Of a stretch of DNA of 64,000 bases, positions 55,440 through 64,000 are shown one piece after another; the first letter of the stretch is position 1, and each line of letters starts with the position of its first letter. The position numbers and the translations under genes were made by a program. Source of the stretch: Epithemia pelagica (taxonomy: Eukaryota; Bacillariophyta; Bacillariophyceae; Surirellales; Surirellaceae). The DNA is taken from NCBI GenBank assembly GCA_946965045.2, contig OX337233.1, positions 1,674,001 to 1,738,000 on the forward strand. The letters are read 5' to 3'. The notes beneath the pieces were generated by a model. It saw only the letters and a list, made by a program, of their open reading frames with translations, had not been told where the DNA came from and ran no database searches.

Positions 55440-56925
55440 CCTTACAACCATCGTGAGAAGTTTCAAACCCATCCTGTTTTCCATATGTAAGATGCAGGGT
55501 ACTGCATCAATCATGTACATGAGGGCTGTTGTCTTGGAAGAGTTGGTGAATTGGTCAGTAACTCTCTGGGTTTGGTGGTACCACCATTCCTATGCATGGG
55601 AAGACTTCAGTCATTTCTGTCTATCCTCGGGACTTCATTTTTAACCATGCAATTTAGAATTGCTAAGTGGAACACAAGGATATTTTGTGTATATGATCGA
55701 CAACTTTGATGCACATGTGACAAGCATTGGTAAGAAATAAATATTAATAGTTAGGAAGTACTAAGTAATACAATCAATAAGAAACTGCTCCAAGTTTTGT
55801 TTCTCATCATCCGATAAAATGATTGTTAATAAACTCCTCCAATTCCTTTTCCTCATCATCCGGCATCACAAGGACACCTTCCATCACAAACAAATACTCC
55901 CACCATGACGTCTCATCAAAACCATCAATATGGTCACTTGCATAGCAGAAAAACTTTCCGTGTCGAGAAACTTTGTCGACACGTCGTTGTGGTCCATTAC
56001 GTGAATGCGAGTGAGTTGCCAGGGCTGCTTATCTTTGTTACTCAACAGATTCACTGCACGATAATAGTTTTCCTCTTCATTATCATCCGGAGCCGTTTCC
56101 AAATACAGAACAAGATGCTATGATGATAAAACTGCACGATAATAGTTTTCCTCTTCATTATCATCCGGAGCCGTTTCCAAATACAGAACAAGATGCTATG
56201 ATGATAAATGCTCAAGATATCTTCTGACGTGGAGGTCACATGAACCCTGTTTGCGTCAACCTGGACACTAACGGAATCCACCCTCTCCCACATCTGCTGC
56301 TCGTCCGCCATTAACCCTGTCCAGAGTCTCCATCAAATCACCATTGCATCATTCCTAGATACACTTTCAAAGAACTCCTTCTTCATGTCAGTTCTTTTAT
56401 AATCAAGTGGCTCAATAAAAATGACAAACACAACACTGTTTCCATCACAGAAGATGATACCTTTAAAAAGGAATTGTTCCTGTTTGTCAATATCCACATT
56501 CTTGATTACATTGAGAGGCCTGCTGAATGCAGCACTCACAGTGGTTCCCAATGGGACGTGGGGAGATGCCACACTAAATCCAACAGAACACTCGATAGAG
56601 TTGGAAAGACTACTCAATTGATCCAACAGACTACCAAAGAAGTTACAAGATCTCCAAGGTGACGAAAGTGGACATGGTGGACGAGATCACGAACATCAAA
56701 ACGGACATGGCAGCCATGAAATTGGACATGATGGACATGAATAGCTAGTTGGATACGATTATTTGCCACCTCGATCCTTGATAACCCGGTATGAAGAAGT
56801 CCATTATGCATTCACTAACACTACCTATATCTCGCTGCAACACACGATCAGATGAGGTAGAGCATCGTGTAAGAAAAGTAATATGATGCCAAATGTCCAT
56901 TGAACCGTCCACAGTTTGTCCCTTT
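55440..56925. other. no supported gene; contains a 78-bp tandem duplication
   Basis: Frames are all under 100 codons. A 78-bp unit starting ACTGCACGATAATAG is present twice, exactly in tandem, at 56053-56130 and 56131-56208. Confidence 0.5.
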
Positions 56926-57534
56926 TCACAACCGGTCGTACTCTTCCTCCAATTCAGGGTATTGTCGCTTCTTGGAAGAAGAGACCAAGTGTTCTTTAAG
57001 GCCAAAATAACGAATACTCTTGAATAAGGCGGTAGTTTTGGCCCGTTGTGCTTCCCGGACATCAGCAGCAAAAGGACCAAGTTGAGCACAATGATGTTCT
57101 GTCCATGAGAGAGCAGTTGCAGAAGGCACTGGACGTAGATTAGAACAAAGTGATTGAACCAGGAAGAAAGGAGGTGATGTTTGCGGTTGGCCCCAGGTAT
57201 AAGTGACCTTGTAGTGCATGTACATCCTCCATTCACTAGGGTGTGGCTGAAGATAGTCCGGAGGATTCATCCACGGTAAAGAATGCCATCCGCTCCACGG
57301 TTCAGTAGTCCAACATCCTCCATTCATTGTTTTGCTTGGTTTAGGTGAAACACAAACGGCGGGATTGAAACCAAGTGCGTTTTCTAAAGTGGACTTCCAG
57401 GTGATATTCCAATCATCCTCCCAAACTTTGAATATGGGATAGCGACTAATAAGAATCATACACTCCTTAAGAACACCACTTTCATCTGTTGTGAGAAAAT
57501 GGCGATTTCGTTTCTCGACGTAAGGAAAGCTCAT
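56926..57534 (-). CDS. unrecognised ORF (202 aa)
   Basis: A complete frame from an ATG at 57534. It is rich in Trp and Pro (for example SGWHSLPWMNPPDYLQPHP), with a charged C-terminal segment (SSSKKRQYPELEEEYDRL). No signal peptide, membrane segment or known motif is seen. As one of few uninterrupted frames in this part it may be a real fragment of a repeat-encoded protein. Confidence 0.35.
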   Translation of the reverse strand: MSFPYVEKRNRHFLTTDESGVLKECMILISRYPIFKVWEDDWNITWKSTLENALGFNPAVCVSPKPSKTMNGGCWTTEPWSGWHSLPWMNPPDYLQPHPSEWRMYMHYKVTYTWGQPQTSPPFFLVQSLCSNLRPVPSATALSWTEHHCAQLGPFAADVREAQRAKTTALFKSIRYFGLKEHLVSSSKKRQYPELEEEYDRL

Positions 57535-57724
57535 TTTGATAAGCAGTGCTGTGATTTATGTTATTTCTTGATTATGTGCCCTAAAATGACAACTCTATTT
57601 GCCTTTATGAGGCGACAAGTGCAAGTAATCTGTCCATTCCAATCCCAAATCACACCACCTGAGGTACTTTTACTGACAACTTAAGTCCACTGACTGACTA
57701 CTGACACCAGTAAGTAACCTGACT

Positions 57725-58537
57725 TTGTTAGATTACAATTTGTGTAATGACAATTGGGCCATCTCTCCTTCTATTTTGTTCAAGGAAGACGGAGGCCCCG
57801 AATTTGCAACATGCAGTTACCATTCGAAGAGACCACATGGTATGTATGTACATGTCCCGAAGAATCCATTGCCACCAGTTGCTTCAGATACATCTGGGCA
57901 ATTTGCACCGGCTGTTGTTTGTCCATGAACTCTTTGCAAAGCAAAAGCACAAGAATTCACAAATTCATTTCAAATGAATAAGATGGGTGCATGTTACAGT
58001 GGTTTGGATTCATCTACACTTACCAATCAAGGAAAAGGAAGCGAAGTTGATTTCATTGCAATCGAACAAGACGTGATTACTTTACATGAACGTCCCGACA
58101 TGAACGTCCCGATATGAACGTCCCGACATGAACGTCCCGACATGTACTCTAGTCTGGCAACAATGGTTTAAGAAGGTCGCGTGAGTGAACAACAATATGC
58201 CGATTCTGAAACGATGATTGCTCATTGCACAGAGAAACCGCTAGGGGACGATCGTGATAAGTGTTTGTTTGGATCATCCTATGTTGCCCTCGAAGACACG
58301 GTAGCTATGTATAATGCTTTCAAGCAGACTCGTCAATCAGTGATATTGGTGTGCAAAGAACCTGCAACATGTGGAGGACGGGGGTCACCGTGGGGGTTGC
58401 CACAGTGGTCAGGGCGAGGCGGAAGAAGGTTACAGTTGTTGAACTCTAGAGTTCATCAATATCAGATTGGAATGAAAGAATCATTGGCAATTCAAGTTCT
58501 AATTGTAAGACCTGTCGAGGTGTCGAGGCATCATTAA
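57725..58537 (+). pseudogene. long plus-strand frame of unknown identity, with three stops
   Basis: One frame runs about 270 codons and is broken only by TGA at 57926-57928, a TGA inside the 14-bp minisatellite near 58117, and TAA near 58169. The protein-like parts include RPHGMYVHVPKNPLPPVASD, KAKAQEFTNSFQMNKMGACY and a 118-codon open end from 58181. The same frame is kept across stops, so these are more likely nonsense changes in one former gene than chance. No family is recognised. Confidence 0.4.
58086..58141. repeat. 14-bp minisatellite, four units
   Basis: ATGAACGTCCCGAC is repeated four times with one substitution (ATATGA) in the third junction. It lies within the decayed frame at 57725-58537. 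Confidence 0.9.
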
Positions 58538-60234
58538 TAAAGGATGCTAGTATTACCTTAGTCCTGATTACTCTTGATCATGAGGTGTATATTCTTTATT
58601 AAAGAAGATGATTGATCGTAGCTTGTTTGATGTTCATGTTTTCTACGACTAACAAATTTCAGTTCTAGGAGGATTACAGACATATCAGTGCCTTCACTTC
58701 TATGTGCTATGTAATATATCAGTGCCTTCACTTCTTTGTGCTGTGCCTGTCCCTGCTGTTGTTGTCCACATCTTTTGCTTGAAGCATGATTCCCTCTTAC
58801 ACTGGTATTGTTGCCATCTCAGTGTTCTGTTCCATAAAGCATCCAATGCTTGTTACATTCTCTTCAGCCAGTGTGGTGTACTCCAAAAGTATAGTTTACG
58901 ATGGAAAGGAGACAACCATCCGAGTGGCTTTGCCCCTTTTCCATTCGACCCATACAACAGTGGTGGGCCTGAAGCCCATCTGGTGTTGGATAGGGACATT
59001 CATAGCCACATTTATGAATGTTCCCTCCAACAAGACATCGGGTTGTCCACTAAACACATGTGCGACATCTTCACAAACGAGATGCCCCTTGAAGATTGAG
59101 GAATACCATCAACAACTCCGTTCGTTTTATCTTTTTGCTGCAGCAATCTTAGCAATTTGATTATCATCTCTAGGTTAAAGTTTTTTGAGCATGAAGGACC
59201 TTGATGTTGAGTCTCCTTCTGTCATTCCAAGAGGACTCTCTCAACTCCATTGAAGTGCCTTGAGGACCTGCTTTGCACAATAGAGTGACTCAAGAGATCT
59301 TTTTGTTTACCATTGTACCAATCTGTTGTCCCCAGTTTAAAACACTGTGCTCTTCTAGTGGCATGGAGCTAGAGTCAAATGTGTATGGACACAGTTTTGG
59401 GCAAAGATGAAAGCATTCATTCTGATGTTCAAAGGTTTGGATTTCTCTGATATGGGTTGAGATAATAGTGATTCAGAAATGAAGAATCTTTCTATTGGTG
59501 ACATTACATATGTAAGCTATGAGAATTGGGAATGATATGATTGTAAATGCATAATTGCAAAAATGCTGAAGGTGATGAAGGTCCCACTTGATGAGGATGA
59601 CATTAACCAGACAAGTATGTTTGCTTTTTTTATTCATGTAGTCCAACTTCAATTGGACAAGACCAGGGGGTCCTTTATGTGCAATTACCCCATAGATGAT
59701 GTACTTATCTTTTTTTACCATTTCAACAGTTTGTGCTTTTACACATCTCATGATTTGTGCGACTTTTTTCATATTAGATTGTGATACCTTGAGTTCTGAA
59801 GCCATGGCTTCAGCGACCAGCCATGTTTTTCAACAGTTTGTGCTTTTCCACATCTCATGATTTGTGCGACTTTTTTCGTATTAGATTGTGATACCTTGAG
59901 TTCTGAAGCCATGGCTTCAGCAACCAGCCATGTTGGATGCAAGATACCAACTCATCACGGCCCTCCAAAAGGACGACAACAACTAAGGATGACAACAACT
60001 CGGGTAGTTCCACGATGGACGAAGCAGACTTTTCCCACACAGCAAACACCCCAGCGGAACTCGTAGCACTGATACAGCAATACCACATCATAACTGCAAC
60101 ACATTCGCAAAATACTTAGGAGGAGATGCTCCACCTCGCATCCCATGTATATGAGCATGATAGTGGAAAAATGAAGCCACTCCTGGAACACCTACAACTG
60201 ATCACGTCCTTCCAGGAAAAAGTTAACTGCGAAT
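58538..60234. other. no supported gene; two tandem duplications
   Basis: A 34-bp duplication begins at 58682. A 107-bp duplication (59722-59828 and 59829-59935, few mismatches) contains the palindrome GAAGCCATGGCTTC in each unit. Plus-strand frames of 124-131 codons near 58704-59160 overlap each other and are unrecognised. Confidence 0.45.
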
Positions 60235-60315
60235 TCATGTGGAGAACTCAATCATAGTGTCATACAGAACACTGCCGGAATAATTTAGTTCTTTTTCGTT
60301 TATGTCTTCCAGCAT

Positions 60316-60898
60316 ATCATAGATCTTTCTTGAAAAACGTTTGTGCCTCGCAAAACAAAAAGCGATAGAAGAGAGGATGGTTGTAGGCAAACTTGTAAGG
60401 AGCAATTTCAGGGAATCATTGCTGGACCTGGCGTAACCAGTCATTGTTGAGGTGACTGGGCGTGTGAAGGAGCTCATGGGAGTATGAGGGGCGTCGAGTG
60501 TTGTTGGGCAGGTTTGGGTCAACGAGTTGGAGGTCAGTTGGGAGTGCAACAATACCAAGAAAAGCCCAGCATTGGACGACGTGTGGGGGAAGTTGATCGT
60601 TGTCCTGCAAGATGAACCAATCGAAAGTGAACTGGCTGCGTTTTTCCATGGTGCGGCGAAGGAGAGGAAGATACGTAGAGGGAGCAAGGTACACATACTT
60701 AAGATGTGTACTTGTGAACCATAAAGGGTTGTCTACCGGTAGGTTCCAAGGGGAAGTGGCCGTAGAAACCATAGGAGCATCCCATGCTTGCCATTGTTAC
60801 GCGAGCGGATTGAAAGTCTGAGAGTGGTAGGACTCAAGTTCGGGACCGAACGGCGGGCGGGTAGGGGTAGACTCAGGAGGTGGTATGGGGTGTTGGGC
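60316..60898 (-). pseudogene. decayed frame of unknown identity
   Basis: One minus frame covers about 194 codons with a TAA near 60798 and a TGA at 60416-60418. Protein-like text includes a Pro-rich start, PVDNPLWFTSTHLKYVYLAP, and FAYNHPLFYRFLFCEAQTFF after the second stop. I cannot assign a family. An overlapping frame (60235-60696) is Ser/Thr/Leu-rich and looks like a shadow. Confidence 0.35.
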
Positions 60899-61078
60899 TT
60901 AGTTCTTATCCTCAACATGTCTTTGTGCCATCATCTCTTCCATCAATTTCTCAATCGACAATTGCATCTTGAAAAGAGTTGTAATGCTTCATGACAAAAC
61001 AAAAAGCATCGCCAAAATCACCATCCGATCTTTTCATTGCATCATTGATTACTTCCTTGTGCAACAAATCACAGACAA

Positions 61079-62102
61079 TCACATGGTCGGTTGGTCCACC
61101 GTTGATAAAATTACAACCTCTGATAAATCCTTGTCATTTCTCTTATCGATATGATATTCACATATGTCATATTCATTTTGATTGGCTGTCATGTCTGTAA
61201 GAGCAAGCCACAGAAACTCTATCTTGTTACAAGGACATATCTTCTTGCTTAAGTATTCCTTTCTGGCTTCTTTCATATCACCCCACACAAATGGTACATG
61301 CTTCTCAATACATTCATTTAGCATAATGAACAAATCCACCACTTCTTCTTTTGTTGTTCCATTTAGTGTAAATGTGCCTTGTACTCCTTTTGGAGACAGG
61401 CAGCACAAATCGGTTGGCTATCATTCTCTCTTGTGCTTCTTCATTATCGGCCACAGACGGTGCTCCTGCGCGGCCATTTTTCCCAGCAATTTCCTGAACG
61501 TAGACTTGGTCAAATAGGAGGATGCCCATTTCGTTGATGACTTTCACTTTAGCCCTGAAGGCCTCGTAGAAGCATTGGACTGATTGCCCAGGATGTCGCT
61601 TCATACCGTAGAATTCGGGCCAAATTTTGTCCATAGCCATACCGTTGTCCATAGCCATACCGGTGTACACTCGGTCACTGTCAAAGGTAAAGGTTGTTGC
61701 CTTGATAAGCTGTAAGAGCTCTATGCCATCTTGATTGGCTTGTACTACAGTGAATGTGCTGTGAGCTTTGAGTTTATCTTTCATAATGTCGGTGGATTGC
61801 CCCAGGAGAATGCTGTAAAGTGATGACCAAAAACCTTCTACAGCCACTCAATTTTCTTCTACCGCCTTGTATTCGAATTCCCATTCCTTCACCTCTATGG
61901 GACTTGCTGTATCAGCTGAAGAAGGTGCAATAGCTGTTTCTGCAATAGCAATCTGAAGCTCTTGAGAAAGTTCTTGAATGACATAGGCTGCAAACACATT
62001 CATTTCTACTGTTGCCTTGAATACTTTGAATCAAAGACCATCTTCAGTGGAAACTTGGAACTGACTGCCTCTTCTTGGTGAAGTGTAGGTGAAACTGGCC
62101 AT
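61079..62102 (-). pseudogene. copia Gag pseudogene
   Basis: It starts MASFTYTSPRRG at 62102, followed by an in-frame TGA at 62031-62033 and a second near 61848. The body matches diatom copia Gag: SLYSILLGQSTDIMKDKL, IELLQLIKATTF, then a QSVQCFYEAF helix and PSVADNEEAQERMIANRF. A frameshift near 61400 leads into EEVVDLFIMLNECI, the expected next segment. An in-frame 18-bp duplication (61628-61663) repeats six residues (GMAMDN/GMAMDK). Pol is not attached. Confidence 0.65.
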
Positions 62103-62519
62103 TTTGTTGTTTGTTGTTGAGCAATATATGCATACCCATTTGAGTTTCTGTCTGAAAAACTTGAGTGCCCCTGTTCTCCTGGGAAAAGATCCTGTTTTAT
62201 TGATGAACTTGAAGAAATCCTGATTTAACTCAGTGTATCCTGACAAACACCTGCATTGAATGCATTCATAACCAGAGTGTTTATTTTGGAAATGATGGTT
62301 TAGTATAGTTTGGATTTGCTCAGCTTCTGTGATTCAACAAGCAAAGGCATTGTGGTAGAGCTAGTGCTCATCTACCCCAAAATTATAGACACTTTACTCT
62401 GCAATTTTTGGTCTGCAAAGGGTTGGGTTTGAACATTTGTCCCTCAATGACCATGTCCAAATGTGAGATTGTTTGATCCTTTTCACAGAACTGTGGAATC
62501 ATATGTTTTCAGAGTCCAT

Positions 62520-64000
62520 GACATTCTGGATCAGCATGAAAAAATTGGTGAGTGGGGGATTTTGTGGAGGTTGAATTTCACTGACAGAACTTACATTGGA
62601 TTCCATGGATGCCAGTGATATGTCAATTGAACAGAAAGCTTATTTGTGTGGAAGAGTTATTTTTCTGGACTCTGGTTAGGCAAAGACAACTCAATTTGGT
62701 GGAAATGGAAGAAGCTACTGGGAGGTCATCAAACACTCTTTTCTTCAGTTGTCATGTTGAGCCGACAATCCTTGGATTGAGCATGTCATTGTGCTCAATG
62801 GGGACACTTCTTCTGCTACTGAGGACACTGCTGCTGATGCTGTGGTTCTTCTCAATGACTCATATGAGCATCAGCAATGGTGTGAAGGCTCAAAGCAAGC
62901 CAGAGAGGCTTTTGTGGCGCCAGGTGTATCAGAAGCGTCTCAAGCATCACCTCAAGAAGGTAGAACCAACAGCATTGCTGAGACACAAAACACTTCTTCA
63001 CAACAGCAGAATCCTCCGATAGCATCTCCACCCAACCCATTTCCTTTTCCTTCCTTAGTCAATGAAACCACCTCGTCTCTTCTATCACCAGAAACACGAT
63101 CTCAAACTTCTCCTTTTTTAACCAACCAACAATTGTCCATCCTTGATGATCGTATGGACGTGCAGTTCGGCACAGCCGAGAAGCATGGTAACAACTCTTT
63201 GCATGAAATCAATTTCACAATACATGACAGCATCTACGGAAATCCCCAAAAATGTCACTATAATTGGTGATCCTGGATCAGGAAAGATTACAGTTGGTTT
63301 ATTTCAGCATGGTACATGGTTTGAATTGCTATTGCAGTTCCCTGTTGGGTGAACGTGTGCGAGAACTTGGAGGCTCCCATCTGCACGTCTTCTTTTGTAT
63401 TCCGGTGCAAAAATCCAACAGTCCTGGACATTTAGCAGACTTGGCACTTTTGACTTTGATGAAAGCTCCATCACGAATTCAATTCCTCCGACAATTAGAT
63501 GTTTTATTGTTGGACAAAATGAGTCAAATGTCAACAGAAATACTCTCAGTACTGGACATTATTCTTTGCAAAATAAGAACATCAACATGTTTTATGGGTG
63601 GTCTTAACAATGGATGTCCTACAGCTCCTACCAATTCATGGACGACCTCCCATTTTGTCATCCCACATGTTTGCCTGTCTCTCTTTTGCAAGATTAATAC
63701 ACAGTGTTCAGGCTGGCTATGATCCAGATTTTTGTCTATTGCAGCAGATCACACGTCTTTTTCCTTCTGAATTTACTGATGAAAAATGTCGACATTTCAT
63801 TTCGTTGTTAATTAAGTCCTGTACTTTTGTTGACTTCTTTGATGATCCTGCAATTCCCAAAACAGCAACTTATATTTTTGGTAGAAAAGCCCCTGGTCAG
63901 ATAATCCATGCGCAAGTGATGACAAAACTCAAAATTGAAAATCGTTACCGGTACAATTGTGCAAAAGATGATGAAGCTCAAACAGAAACTTACTGGATGC
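62520..64000 (+). pseudogene. PIF1-like helicase, frameshifted, runs off the right edge
   Basis: Similar proteins are ATP-dependent helicases known to me from stramenopile repeats. After a stop near 62757 the text reads WIEHVIVLNGDTSSATED and VVLLNDSYEHQQWCEG, an N-terminal domain of that group. A low-complexity linker follows, then Walker A as GDPGSGKIT (63264 on), RVRELGGSHLHVFF, FLRQLDVLLLDKMSQMS (Walker B) and IILCKIRTS. The next segment is LQLLPIHGRPPILSSH and SCTFVDFFDDPAIP. Frames change three times. GKI for GKT and DK for DE remove key ATPase residues, so it is not functional. Confidence 0.65.

Noticed and set aside
58086-58141. 14-bp repeats considered as a CRISPR-like array
   Set aside because: There are no spacers and the unit is too short; it is a minisatellite.
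59473-59805. 110-codon minus frame as a gene
   Set aside because: It overlaps the first 107-bp duplicated unit and has no recognisable motif. It reads like AT-rich chance sequence.

Overview
The window is eukaryotic nuclear DNA, most likely from a diatom or a close stramenopile relative. The inference rests on the mobile-element families: Ty1/copia Pol of the diatom CoDi type, with a DRGANGG protease motif and a YVDD reverse transcriptase; a LINE-type ORF2 with QNINGL, KRLDYIFGT and SDHRG endonuclease motifs; hAT, pogo and IS5/PIF-type DDE transposases; and a PIF1-like helicase of a kind I know from stramenopile repeats. I see no housekeeping gene, rRNA, tRNA or CRISPR array. Species cannot be fixed from the sequence.

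Region 1 (1-31436) is three head-to-tail copies of a 10,510-bp unit; the window edge removes about 94 bp of copy 1. Each unit holds, reading leftward on the minus strand, the 5' part of a copia element: a ~783-bp LTR, a 259-aa extra ORF, then gag-pol. Pol is cut by one in-frame TGA just after the RT active site and is truncated inside RNase H. The rest of the unit (about 3 kb) is a patchwork: a pogo-like transposase fragment, the 3' end of a second copia element, and a coiled-coil/Gag-like stretch. Junctions lie at 10416/10417, 20926/20927 and 31436/31437. The unit was therefore duplicated as a genomic segment and not as complete LTR-to-LTR elements. I noticed only three base differences between copies.

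Region 2 (31437-39179) is largely decayed sequence with a hAT/BED transposase pseudogene and a copia Gag remnant. Region 3 (39180-44846) is the most coherent unit outside the array: about 5.67 kb bounded by ~730-bp inverted repeats. It carries two divergent gene pairs: a 194-aa protein with a 494-aa protein, and an IS5/PIF-type DDE transposase with a 137-aa KOW-like protein. A leader motif recurs near three of the four genes. This is my best candidate for an undescribed system.

Region 4 (45676-49739) is a diverged, truncated copy of the array's copia element in the opposite orientation. Region 5 (49740-64000) is decayed repeats: a LINE ORF2 pseudogene, a Gag pseudogene, a broken PIF1-like helicase running off the right edge, several unrecognised reading frames, and many short tandem duplications. 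The genes do not form a host pathway. The logic of the window is nested transposable elements plus segmental duplication.
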